Origin: Siphonodentalium dalli
Lineage: Eukaryota; Mollusca; Scaphopoda; Gadilida; Siphonodentaliidae
Length of the DNA stretch: 64,000 bases
NCBI GenBank assembly: GCA_032622095.1
Contig: CP136065.1
Span: forward strand, 219,892,151-219,956,150
Direction: 5' to 3'
A program made the position numbers and the translations under genes. Shown one piece after another: positions 13,401 to 21,268 of the stretch; positions within the stretch are counted from its first letter, which is position 1; each line of letters starts with the position of its first letter. The notes under the pieces were generated by a model. The model saw only the letters and a program-made list of their open reading frames with translations. It was not told where the DNA came from and ran no database searches.

Positions 13401-16400
13401 CGCACTTTTTGTCGCTTTCGGCGCATCGCGCCGAAAGCGCCGAAAGCGACAAAATGTGCGCCGATCGGCGCACTTTTTGTCGCTTTCGGCGCTTTCGGCG
13501 CGCGCGCCGAAAGCGACAAAAAGTGCGCCATTAGCGTTGTTTCGGCGCGCGCCGAAAGCGCCGAAAGCGCCGAAAGCGACAAAATGTGCGCCGATCGGCG
13601 CACTTTTTGTCGCTTTCGGCGCTTTCGGCGCGCGCCGAAATAACGCTAATGGCGCACATTTTGTCGCTTTCGGCGCACCGCGCCGAAAGCGCCGAAAGCG
13701 CCGAAAGCGACAAATAGTGCGCCGTTACGGCGCACTTTTTGTCGCTTTCGGCGCTTTCGGCGCGTTACTAATGGCGCACTTTTGTCGCTTTCGGCGCTTT
13801 CGGCGCATCGCGCCGAAAGCGCCGAAAGCGCCATTAGCAAGTGGCCGTAATAGGATTCCATAGCCCTCCGTCCGTCCTTCCGTCCTTCCGTCCGTCCTTC
13901 CGTCTAGCCGTCCTTCCGTCCGTCCGTACGAACGTTTCAACTCATAACTTTGGGTTCGCTAACTCAATTCAGTTGATCTTTGGTATGCTAATAGACCAGC
14001 CGGGGGGACAAGATTTCCCCATAACTGCGGTTTCGTCCGCCCATTTTTTCCAGAGTTACGCCCCTTTTTGGACTTAGAAAATTCAGTTTTCTGTGGCATA
14101 CGAACGTTTCAACTCATAACTTTGGTTTCGCTAATTCAATTCAGTTGATCTTTGGTATGCCAATAGACCAGCCGGGGGGACAAGATTTCCCCATAGCCGT
14201 GGTTTCGTCCGCCCATTTTTACCAGAGTTACACCCCTTTTTGGACTTAGAAAATTCAGGTTTTCTGCTACTTTTTTTGGTTTCCAGATGATAACTTGATT
14301 TTGGATTGTTTATTTGCAAAACCCGTTTTTTTTTGTATTACCAATATCGCAATACCGGTCAAGGTAAAATTTCGGTTCAATCGGATAATTTTTGTGAGAG
14401 TTATGACCCTTTTTCGACTTCAGTTTAAAAAAAAAATAATTCAGTTTTCCTTCTATTTTTGTGGCACCAGACCAAATTTGAAGCTAATATAGAACAACAT
14501 TCGTACTAAATACTCATGAACATTCGTACTAAATACTCATGAATAACATAACTTTACAAAGTGCCATTTAATAAGTATTTGCACAAAAATAAGAAAAATC
14601 CTCTCTGATTGTACAGTCGGGGGCGTTACCTCCGCCCAGCGGTGCACTTGTTTGATTTGAATCAATGTGGTATGTGTGTTTCCCAGCTAAAGATACATAC
14701 CAAGTTCGAATATGTGTTCTGTCCAATTATTATGACATGCGTTACGGCCATTTTTCGACTTATAATTTGACCGAATTTTGGCATTGTGAAAGGGGTAATG
14801 TCAGACATTCTCTGTCAGCTGAAATTATTATTTTATTTTGCGGTAGTACAATTAGAAAGGGCTAAAGATGCTCTTGTTCTATTTAGGATCTGTTCTATTT
14901 TCATTCTGCATTCTGAGAAACTGAACTGTCCATATTCATTTGAAAATTGGCTAGATCAAGCCGGAATGAATTGTAACTGACAAAAACACTTAACTAAAAT
15001 ATGTTAGATTTAATTACAAAAATATGCGTCAGACCAGCGTAGCCAGGGGACTGAACTCGGTCTCGTCAGGTTTAAAGGTCCACTTAATTTTCGAACCCCC
15101 AGATCACATTATATAAAATATGCCATATCATATAGCATTTGAAAGAGGAAGCTCCAAAACATTGTATTTTCGACTTATTCGATGTAATAAACTGAACATG
15201 TTGTTTTTATTGAGATATCGACGTCTGTTCTGTTGATGCACAAAGTCGATTATTTTCAATGGAAGGGAATATATCTAAATATTTAGATATAGAGTTATTC
15301 CCCTTCCATTGAAAATAAACTATAGTTTGAATTATGTTGCATTCTGGGAGCCATAACGGGGAAAATGATTTTATGATTTCAGCCATTTTCTATTACTCTA
15401 TAGGCACCTTCTGATACACAGACGTTCCAAATGATGATGAATTATAGTATTTTAATCATATTTTATGGCACAGATTGTTATTAAAACCGGTTAAAATCGA
15501 CACGGGGTCCATATTATCAGTTTCTTTTTGGTTTATTTGTTATTGAAAAAAAAACAGAGACCACATTGACATTATCCTTCCGCACGTCAATGCTCGCTAT
15601 CCCGGACATATAGTAGATATGCACACCCACACATTATGCCCAGCTCTACTCTCTTCTTGCGACATCAGGATTATTCCTTATTACTCATTTGTCATCAGTT
15701 GTTCTAATTCTCTACTTTTCTAAAGTTGGTTCAGCTTATCTGTTCGATGATTGCAATGATGTTCAGTGCGCTCATATTGTCAGATTACTTCCTAAATTTC
15801 TTAAAGCTATGTGAAACACTCCGGTAGGGTGATCAAATAGAAATAGAGAATAATCTTGTTCAAAGTAGTTATTTTTACAAATATTATATCTAAATTGACA
15901 ACACACACCGTCATTCTTATATATTAATTAAATGCAGTGACTGCTGATGGCGAAATCGTTTTCGTTAATTTATCGCCGATATAAGCGTCCCGATTCGAGA
16001 AGTAAATATTTAAAATTTAGCATAGTTCAGACAATGATTTCTATGGAGTGGTACGGTCGATTTGCATGAGATTTTCGGTGATGTTAGTAGAATGATACAT
16101 TCCTCCAGTTGTCATAGCACCTGAGTAAACTACTTATCAGTTTCACGCACCCGAAAAAGTGCATAATATGTCTTTAACATATTTGTTATAGCTAAAATAT
16201 GATTGGTGACACGCAATGGGGTGAACAGTTCTCTAATCGAACGTGTTTGAATAAATGGTTCTATTTCATGTTTGTCTTAAAACGACCACGTTGTTCCATG
16301 TTTATTGCACACTCTATAGATTATAGCATGTAGTATACTGACATTTATATCAATATTTCTTTATATAATTGAACAAACTTATGATTTATGTAGACTATAC

Positions 16401-17096
16401 TTCATAATCGTGTGAAGACAGTTTATGTTACAGTTGACGTCGTCACTGACTTTGTGAGTGTAATCGGTTTGTATAGTCCAAATGCCGAGCTAATTTGTTT
16501 TATTCTCAACGTTGCTGAAATCTGGATTTTTCTGTATTTCGTATAAAAATAAACCAATGGGTGTTCAATAAAGATCGCAATTGAATCTCGAATATTATAT
16601 GGGTCTACAATTAACCCTTCCACTGGAGCTTCCTGAAATTTTGCGAAAACCCTGTGCCAATGTATTCTCTTATATAGGCGAGTTTCCCATAAGCAGCCTC
16701 GCATATATCAGAGAATACATTTGCCTAACAATATTTACCTTGACTTTGTAAAGCCAGTGCATGCATTCTCTTATATATGCGAGGCCCCCTATGGATGAGA
16801 CTCGCATACATACGATAATACAATGGTACATGATATTTAATGCTGCACCAGCGCAGCTCCCGCCATGAAAGGGTTAACACCGATTATAAGAGAAGATTTC
16901 CACGACGAAGAAGAAACGGTCGGTTCTTTGATGGCGAGATGGATTTACATTAGAATATCTCACCGATTATGATGTCCTCATCACCCGACGGCGCACTCGT
17001 GTCCAGAACAACTTCTTGCTCGTGTAAATCCTTCTGGATAAATATTTTTGATGTTGCCACGGCCTTTCTTTTTCTCACCAAGAACGCTTTAGGCAT
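1163..17096 (-). CDS. ovo: OVO/OVOL-family C2H2 zinc-finger transcription factor, complete five-exon gene
   Basis: Spliced CDS on the minus strand: 17096-16964, 5341-4803, 4382-4274, 2932-2750, 1452-1163 (1254 nt, 417 residues plus stop). All introns are GT-AG and the phases (1, 0, 1, 1) match at every join. The protein opens with a SNAG motif (MPKAFLVRKRK), known in this family and in Snail/GFI1 proteins as a co-repressor recruitment site. A Pro/Ser-rich linker follows (about residues 45-260). It includes the stretch KIEIVNGGFGIKNPL, close to a segment I recall from insect Ovo. Four C2H2 fingers follow at about 272-292, 300-320, 328-349 and 367-388, with the family-typical strings CTFCGKGFNDTFDLKRH, FTQRCSLESH and YKQRR.KLYVCE. 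Family role: nuclear DNA-binding regulator of epithelial and germline differentiation. Both ends are intact, so the gene looks functional. Alternative 5' exons, as in Drosophila ovo, cannot be excluded. Confidence 0.93.
1453..2749 (-). other. ovo intron 4, with short repeats and a hairpin MITE
   Basis: The intron contains about three copies of an 18-bp repeat (CGTAACCTCATATCGTAA) at 1577-1632 and a hairpin MITE fragment at about 2014-2122. The remainder is unremarkable. Confidence 0.7.
2014..2122. mobile_element. Hairpin MITE fragment (CATGACTGGAGC family)
   Basis: The inverted arms ATTCTCTTATATATACGAGG and CTCGCATATTTAAGAGAATG are followed by GCATTGGTACAGGGTTTTCC and a GCTCCAGTCATGG end. 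These are the same modules as the TTAA-flanked element at 16611-16877. The left terminus is missing. Confidence 0.6.
2750..2932 (-). CDS. ovo: ovo exon 4: zinc fingers 1 and 2
   Basis: The acceptor CACCATCAG precedes 2932 and the donor ACCG|GTGAGT follows 2750. It encodes finger 1 (C272, C275, H288, H292; CNVCHKTFHVYRLLMRHLKAH is slightly over one motif) and finger 2 (C300, C303, H316, H320). The linker HTG is split across the next junction. All zinc ligands are present. Confidence 0.95.
3059..3518. mobile_element. MITE of the GGTACTCAATCCGAT family, copy 1
   Basis: The copy lies in ovo intron 3. It shares with the copies at 6388, 49610, 50730, 53152, 59578 and 63330 the core TTGATTCGAGTCGAG, ACCCACCCATCAAAGCTCAG and a right end GATTGAGTACCTTTT. 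It belongs with the 63330 copy to a subfamily whose left end reads ATGCATAATCCGAA. It has no coding capacity: the frame encoding RYLITLSFDGWV recurs only because the DNA repeats. Confidence 0.7.
3830..4229. mobile_element. 400-bp TTAA-flanked hairpin MITE, copy 1
   Basis: Bounded by TTAA on both sides with terminal inverted repeats CCCTTTACCCAACA. TTAA target duplications with such ends suggest a piggyBac-type non-autonomous element (inference). Inside are two near-perfect hairpins of about 66 bp (3861-3926 and 4011-4076), each beginning CCAATGCATTCTCTTATATA. They flank an A/T-rich spacer with AAAAAAGATTTTTTTT. There is no open frame. It sits in ovo intron 3. Confidence 0.8.
4274..4382 (-). 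CDS. ovo: ovo exon 3: conserved IVNGG segment
   Basis: The acceptor ATTATTCAG precedes 4382 and the donor CAG|GTAAGC follows 4274. It encodes about 36 residues starting SPDIPTKIEIVNGGFGIKNP. The IVNGG..GIKNPL string resembles a conserved block before the fingers in insect Ovo (from memory). The exon begins in phase 0 and ends in phase 1, matching its neighbours. Confidence 0.88.
4803..5341 (-). CDS. ovo: ovo exon 2: Pro/Ser-rich linker
   Basis: The acceptor CTACTTTCAG lies just above 5341 and the donor CCCG|GTGAGT just below 4803. The exon encodes residues 45-224: acidic at first, then rich in Pro, Ser and Tyr, with several PEP/SPEP-like motifs and a Cys pair-rich patch (HPCCRTTQCRC). No folded domain is recognised. 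This is the poorly conserved linker between SNAG and fingers expected for the family. The open frame continues past the donor only as read-through. Confidence 0.85.
5827..6226. mobile_element. 400-bp TTAA-flanked hairpin MITE, copy 2 (inverted)
   Basis: Same ends, TTAA flanks and two internal hairpins as the 3830 copy, but in the opposite orientation. It is nearly the same length and very similar, so transposition was probably fairly recent. Confidence 0.8.
6388..6842. mobile_element. GGTACTCAATCCGAT-family MITE, fold-back form
   Basis: This copy is an almost complete palindrome. About 220 bp (6388-6605) is repeated inverted at about 6645-6842, ending AATCGGATTGAGTACCTT. The non-palindromic copies (for example 59578) have only short inverted ends. 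It therefore looks like a head-to-head dimer of the left half of the element. Confidence 0.7.
6980..7136. mobile_element. Short MITE with inverted ends of about 40 bp
   Basis: AATTGAATGTAG...GTGTTTTATTGAGGGTATAT at the left is matched, inverted, by ATATACCCTTCAATAAAACA...TGCATTTAATTG at the right, with about 75 bp between. No second copy was seen in the window. Confidence 0.5.
7137..8796. other. ovo intron 1, nothing recognised
   Basis: AT-rich sequence with a few short open frames that have no family features. The frames at 7711-7962 and 7978-8289 have biased AT-rich composition and no motif. Confidence 0.5.
8797..9070. repeat. 30-bp minisatellite, about nine copies
   Basis: The tandem unit contains ATTATGAACCTATGTGTATA plus TTATAGGTAG (30 bp), with one 31-bp and one shortened unit. 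The copies are very similar, so the array is young. Confidence 0.85.
9134..9620. mobile_element. Fold-back element with arms of about 190-200 bp
   Basis: 9134-9335 is repeated inverted at 9435-9619. Both arms carry CATGCCATGAATCTCTACTA, GGGAACTTTTTGAAGTTTTG and GGTTCCCTGTCAAAACTTC (or complements). The spacer is about 100 bp. A single arm recurs at 10425-10620 and a worn arm at 13025-13140. Confidence 0.75.
9621..10424. other. ovo intron 1, nothing recognised
   Basis: No repeat, RNA gene or coding signal was recognised in this stretch. Confidence 0.4.
10425..10620. mobile_element. Single arm of the 9134 fold-back family
   Basis: GCCTGGGAATTTTTTGAAG, GACAGGGAACCTTATAAAGT and GGTGAAGGTCCCAACTCGAA follow each other as in the left arm at 9134-9335. 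The partner arm is missing. Confidence 0.65.
11051..13359. other. Interior of the composite fold-back element
   Basis: There is no recognisable transposase. It contains a half copy of the GGTACGTTCA MITE (11825-12120). At 12122-12540 and about 12700-12970 there are diverged repeats with TTGGAAATTTCCAAC-like palindromes and GACAGAAATGGTCATCA. G runs of about 12-16 occur at 12244, 12879-12894 and 13198-13213. A worn fold-back arm lies at 13025-13140. Confidence 0.5.
11825..12120. mobile_element. GGTACGTTCA-family MITE, left part
   Basis: Starts GGGTACGTTCATACGCTGGC and shares ATAGAAAACCACATGGTGCC, AATACCTGTATGATT and GTGGAACTAC with the complete copy at 51315-51728. The right third is missing. 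Confidence 0.6.
13869..13930. repeat. CCGTCCTT microsatellite
   Basis: Tandem CCGT/CCTT tetramers lie immediately right of the composite fold-back element. Together with ATGCCCCCGATCTCC at 10683 they look like one older repeat element that the fold-back element split. Confidence 0.8.
13931..14262. repeat. Tandem duplication, unit about 171 bp
   Basis: Two copies begin ACGAACGTTTCAACTCATAA (about 13929 and 14100) and contain AATAGACCAGCCGGGGGGAC and GAGTTACGCCCCTTTTTGG. They probably belong to the same element as the CCGT repeat. No coding signal was seen. Confidence 0.75.
14263..15071. other. ovo intron 1, probably the remaining part of the CCGT-headed repeat element
   Basis: Phrases such as GAGTTATGACCCTTTTTCG resemble the tandem units to the left. 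GTCGGGGGCGTTACCTCCGC at about 14617-14636 may be the far end of the element that starts ATGCCCCCGATC at 10683. No genes were seen. Confidence 0.35.
15072..15430. mobile_element. AGGTCCACTTAATTTTCGA-family MITE, copy 1
   Basis: It contains the end AGGTCCACTTAATTTTCGA, then TTTGAAAGAGGAAGCTCC, and a central inverted repeat (15259-15320) with arms CAATGGAAGGGAATAACTC and its complement. The same order, inverted, occurs at 17990-18328. Confidence 0.65.
15431..16610. other. ovo intron 1, nothing recognised
   Basis: AT-rich. No repeats with other copies in the window and no coding signal. Confidence 0.4.
16611..16877. mobile_element. TTAA-flanked hairpin MITE (CATGACTGGAGC family)
   Basis: TTAA flanks both ends, with inverted ends AACCCTTCCACTGGAGC and GCTCCCGCCATGAAAGGGTT. 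Inside are two hairpins related to the CCAATGCATTCTCTTATATA module of the 3830 element. It lies 87 bp from the exon 1 donor site of ovo. Confidence 0.7.
16964..17096 (-). CDS. ovo: ovo exon 1: SNAG-motif coding exon
   Basis: The start ATG at 17096 has G at -3, and the exon encodes MPKAFLVRKRK, the expected SNAG start of OVOL proteins. It runs 44 codons plus one base and ends at the donor ATCG|GTGAGA (intron GT at 16963-16962). The last base joins AC of exon 2 to give an Asp codon, so the acidic run EDIII continues as DVCDLSSPV. The open frame alone is too short to stand out. It was found by searching for the SNAG motif, and phase agreement with exon 2 supports it. Confidence 0.9.
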
Positions 17097-17989
17097 TGCA
17101 GCTGATTTATTAATTGTTAGTAATCTCAAATAGAATATATTCGCACTGTTAAAAGTTTCTTGCTGGTGTGCAATATCATTCCTCTGGCATACTCTTCAAT
17201 TTAAGAACATTGGTGTCCATAAGATGAACTGGCAGAATAAAGTACATTTGCTATATACATGTATATATAAGTCCAAAATTAAAGAAGGCATCCATATGAT
17301 GCGGATACCCGAGAAGTCGTGGAAGCGATGTTCAAAATAGGACACGAAAATCCTTATTTGAAGGATTATCTTGTTTCTATTAACAGTAGTAAAGCTAAGA
17401 GTTCCCCTTGATATACGATAACGGAGAGTAGGCAAAGTGGAGCTTTCAATGGGTTTTATAGCGGCTTTTTGGCAATGGCTGCGGAGTGTTCCGTTCCTTC
17501 TTTTGTATTGTTTAAATAGCGTAACGGATGGTAGATGTGTGTGAATGACTGTTTCATTCACGGTAAGTATCCAATATCACACATGGTCTCGCACGGCGAT
17601 TATAGTATTCTGTGATGCGAAAGGAGGTGTTTCTACGTTTCGCATGCATTCAGATGGGCCTATATGTCGACCAGTCACTGACTACTAACTTACTGTCACG
17701 TAAGGTTAAACTACACGCCCATAGCTTTAGGGTGCGATCATAAACTGGCAAGTTTGCACGGCATTGTCTTGCAGGTATTTTATCATAGAAAACCCTGTGT
17801 TGCCAGAATATGAACGGCAATGTGCATATAAAATGTATATAAACCAAAGCTAACGACATGATTAGTAAAATATCGGTAGTTTCACATGTTTTTTTTATAG
17901 TGACTTGATATACGGTTTTAATAACAATATATGCCATAAAATATGATTAAAATACTACAATTCATCACTATTTGAAACATATGTGTCTC
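17097..17989. other. ovo 5' flank / UTR; includes a worn GGTACGTTCA MITE
   Basis: This should hold the promoter and 5' UTR. At about 17735-17930 there is a diverged GGTACGTTCA-family MITE (CTGGCAAGTTTGCACGGCAT, CATAGAAAACCCTGTGTTGC). The 121-codon minus frame at 17196-17561 has no recognisable features and no splice link to exon 1 that I can defend. Confidence 0.4.
17454..17460 (-). promoter_or_regulatory. Candidate TATA box upstream of ovo
   Basis: TATAAAA on the minus strand (context GCTATAAAACCC) lies about 360 bp upstream of the ovo start codon and would put a transcription start near 17425. A pyrimidine-AG at about 17150 could instead be an acceptor for a separate 5' UTR exon. One match in AT-rich DNA is weak evidence. 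Confidence 0.2.
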
Positions 17990-18328
17990 AGAAGATTCCC
18001 ACAGAGAAATAGAAAACTGCTGGAATCATAGAATGACTTCCCCCTTTGGCACACAGAATGCAACAGAATTCAAACTTTTTCAATGGAAGGGGAATAACTC
18101 TATCTTTAATATATAAAGTTATTTCCCCTGCATTGAAAATAATACTGATTTTTACTTCAATCTGGATGACAAAACGCTTTGGAAACTCAACAAAAACATT
18201 TCCACAGTTTATTACACCGGATAATTTGATAATACATGGAGCTTCCTCTTTCAAATGGTATATAATATGGCATATATTTTATATAATGTAATCTGGGGGG
18301 GGGGGGGGGGTCGAAAATTAAGTGGGCC
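17990..18328. mobile_element. AGGTCCACTTAATTTTCGA-family MITE, copy 2 (inverted)
   Basis: It matches 15072-15430 in reverse: GGAGCTTCCTCTTTCAAATG, a central inverted repeat at 18080-18140, and the end TCGAAAATTAAGTGGGCCTC. A run of 16 G lies at 18295-18310, where copy 1 has only CCCCC. Confidence 0.65.
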
Positions 18329-19161
18329 TCAACCCTTCCATGACTGGAGCTTCCTCACATATTGTGAAAACCCTGTGCCAATGCATTCTCTTATATATGC
18401 GAGCCTCGCATATATAAGATAATGCATTGGCCTAACAATATATACATTGGGATTCTCGAATATATGAGAGAACGCTATGACACAGAAACTTTAACCCTTC
18501 CATGACTGGAGTTTCATGGAATTTTGCGAAAACCCTGTGCCAATGCATATGGGGAGCCTCGCATATATATATAATAGAATACATTAGCCTTACAATATTT
18601 ACCTTGACCTTGTAAGCCAGTGCATTCTCTTATATATATGCGAGGTTCCTTATGGGAGACTCGCATATATAAGAAAATTTACTGGCAGATGATCTTTAAT
18701 TCTTCCATGACTGGAGCTTCCTGAAAATTTGCGAAAACCTTGCGCTAATGGATTCCTTTATATATGCGAGTCTCCCATATGGAGCCTCGAATATATTCAA
18801 GAGTACATTGGCCTAACAATATTTACCTTGACCTTGTAAGGCAGGGCATTCTCTTATATAAGCGAGGCTCCCTATGTGGGACTCGCATATATAAGAAAAT
18901 TCACTGGAAGATGACCTTTAACTCTTCCATGACTAGAGCTTCCTGAAATTTTGTGAAAAACCGTGCGCTAATGCATTCCCTTATATATGCGAGTCTCCCA
19001 TATGGGGCCTCGCACATATAAGAGAATTCATTGGCCTAACAATATTTACCTTGACCTTGTAAGCCAGTGCATTATCTTATATATATGCGAGGCTCCCTAT
19101 GGGAGACTGGCACATGGTATTTAATGATGCACCAACACAGCTCCCGTCATGTAAGGGTTAA
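18328..19161. mobile_element. Tandem cluster of about four hairpin MITE units
   Basis: TTCCATGACTGGAGCTTCCT or variants begin units near 18333, 18495, 18705 and 18925. Each is followed by a CCAATGCATTCTCTTATATA-type hairpin and TTTACCTTGACCTTGTAAG. The cluster ends GTAAGGGTTAA at 19161. It looks like the 16611 element expanded in tandem. Confidence 0.7.
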
Positions 19162-20147
19162 TTAAATGCTAGGTATTTTGGCAGCTGTGTGGGCGTATCT
19201 TATAGATGTAATCAAGCCGGAATTCGTCAAATCCAGTTTAAACCCCCGATTTTAAATATGGTTTAAACCTACATTGACGGTTCAGCTAAACTGGGTCTAA
19301 GGGGCGTTTGTAGTAATTTCCCAGTGAAATTAACTTTTGTGTGGTCTTTCCTCTAAAGCAATGTCGTCATTTTGGTATAGTGGTTGACGTACGTTATGGG
19401 CTCAATGACAGTGGAGTATTTGGATGGCGAAAGAAAACCAACCAAGTTCCATGCTTTCGGACCCAGCCAAAACCTCCTTGTCAGCCAGCACCATGACAAT
19501 GTGACTGGTCCATTACTGGATAATTAAGGGGGAGACGCACATTTTGCATAAATTTTTAATTGCATAATATAGCACCATACCCCACATATTATAATGAAGA
19601 ATAAAGCAGTCACAAATATTGCAGCCCAGTGAAAACAAATGTTGATATGCAGTGTGGTTCACCCACTCAATAGGAGCAATCAACTGGAATTAGGCCACAG
19701 TGTTAAGAAATGTGGTGGTCAGATTTTTCTTGGTTATAAACCCATGACCCAAAACTCATATCAGCCCAATTTTTAATTGATCAACAGGCATGACATGAAC
19801 ATTCTCAAATATAGAACTTTATTTATGGGTAGTTGCTTTCTAATTGAAAATAATCATTAAATATCATGAATCAAGAAAATAATTAAGTCTCCTCTCATGA
19901 TCTTCAGATATGATATCATGGATATATGAACTGCACTTTAAAAAAAAAGATCTATTTTACAGAAGTTCTTAGTACCGGAAAACAGAGAATTTTAAATATT
20001 TTTCATGCCACGAAAGTAAGGTAAGTGAGATCATAATATCCAATGGGCCGATGATTCATAAATATTATGTCACAATAATTGCTGACAGGTTTTGAGAAAA
20101 TCCATTTTGAAATACCCGGAAATTTTGGCAAAACGTGCTTCTGATCC
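19162..20147. other. Intergenic, nothing recognised
   Basis: There is a short inverted pair of GTTTAAAC words near 19239-19270. Otherwise I see no repeat or coding signal. Confidence 0.4.
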
Positions 20148-20612
20148 TTAACCCTTTACCCAACAAAACGGCAAAAAACGCCCAAATAAAGCTTCACAGC
20201 CTAAAATATCTTCCGTCTGTCTCAATAACACCATACAAATATGGATATCATTGGAACCGGTTCATTGACCACATTGTGATGGTTACAGTTATGCCCTGTG
20301 CCAATGCATTCTCTTATATATGCGAGTCGACCATAGGTCGCCTCGCATATATAAGAGAATGCATTGGCCTAAAAAAAAATCTTTTTTTAACACTTTTTAC
20401 CATTTTTTCTTACATTCTTTAACAATTATATATTTTTTTCTTACATTTTTTAACAATTTTTATAATATTTTTCTACACTCTTTGACAATTTTATCATTTT
20501 TAATATGTGTTAATCCAATGCATTCTCTTATATATGCGAGGCGACCTATGGTCGACTCGCATATATAAGAGAATGCATTGGCACAGGGCCGTTCTGTTGG
20601 GTAAAAGGTTAT
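20148..20612. mobile_element. TTAA-flanked hairpin MITE, copy 3 (expanded spacer)
   Basis: Same family as 3830. The A/T-rich spacer between the hairpins carries an extra repeat of the TTTTTCTTACATTCTTTAAC phrase, so it is about 65 bp longer. The right end has decayed (GGTTAT rather than GGGTTAA). Confidence 0.75.
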
Positions 20613-21268
20613 AGCGTTATCGAAATGCCGCTGAAAACAAAACAATGGATGACACATGTTGTATATTGTATTCGCATAGAGTGTAAGCATAGTTTTATTT
20701 CCAAATAATTGTCATATAATACATTAATATTGGGTGCGTATTACGAAATGGGGGTCTCCCCTCAATATTCATTTGACAAAATTTAATCCCTTTGGCGTTT
20801 CCCTTATTATATTTGGAGTCTGGTTTATATATAGATACCAGTCATGTTTATCTATAGCAGTTGCACTCAGTTAAACGTTTCGAACGAACACACCTAAAGG
20901 TTATAAATGCAATAAATCTGATCAATTACAGGTATCGATATATACAGCGTGGGTGGATGTGCATGTGCAGGTATTATTATCACCTTATATGAAGACATAC
21001 TTTACATACTACAAAACCAACATTCGTGGCTTTACGCAATTTAGTTTACTTGTAACATTGTTATTAAATCAGACGAATTGTAAGTTGAAAAAGGGCGGTA
21101 ATTCATGTACAAAAAATTGGACGGAACCCATATTTTAACAAGGCCCTGTATTTTTGGATGAGAAACATACATACCATATTTGGTTCTGATAAAACTAGGC
21201 AAACTGGAGTTATCGGCCGGAAATAAAAAACGGACAGAATAGATATCGAGAACTGTCAATATAATATA
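20613..21268. other. Intergenic, nothing recognised
   Basis: No coding signal or repeat with another copy in the window. Confidence 0.35.

Larger units (their letters stand above)
10731..13862. mobile_element. Composite fold-back element with GC-rich palindromic ends
   Basis: The left end TATGGAATCCTATTACGGCC (10731) is matched by its inverse ending GGATTCCATA (13862). A direct repeat GCCCTC abuts both outer edges (10725-10730 and 13863-13868), which reads as a target-site duplication. End block 1 (10731-about 11050) and end block 2 (13360-13862) consist of GCGCCGAAAGC, CGACAAAAAGTGCGCC and their complements, repeated and inverted many times. The middle (11051-13359) is AT-rich with many G runs. 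The arrangement recalls Drosophila FB/Galileo fold-back elements (comparison from general knowledge). Open frames in the ends (SAESDKKCA-type repeats) exist on both strands and in several frames, and are by-products of the repeats. Confidence 0.65.
5342..16963 (-). other. ovo intron 1 (11.6 kb), rich in transposons
   Basis: The intron is defined by the donor at 16963 and the acceptor at 5342. It holds MITEs at 5827, 6388, 6980 and 9134, a minisatellite at 8797, the composite fold-back element at 10731-13862, tandem repeats at 13869-14260, and MITEs at 15072 and 16611. Long first introns carrying regulatory DNA are common in ovo genes (family knowledge). No conserved enhancer can be recognised from one sequence. 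Confidence 0.85.

Noticed and set aside
10627-13863. Open frames with SAESDKKCA or FRRAPKAPK repeats
   Set aside because: They come from palindromic GCGCCGAAAGC repeats and appear on both strands in several frames, so coding is not supported.
17196-17561. 121-codon minus frame upstream of ovo as an extended N-terminus
   Set aside because: It has no splice donor in a compatible phase that I can defend, and no similarity to known Ovo N-terminal extensions.
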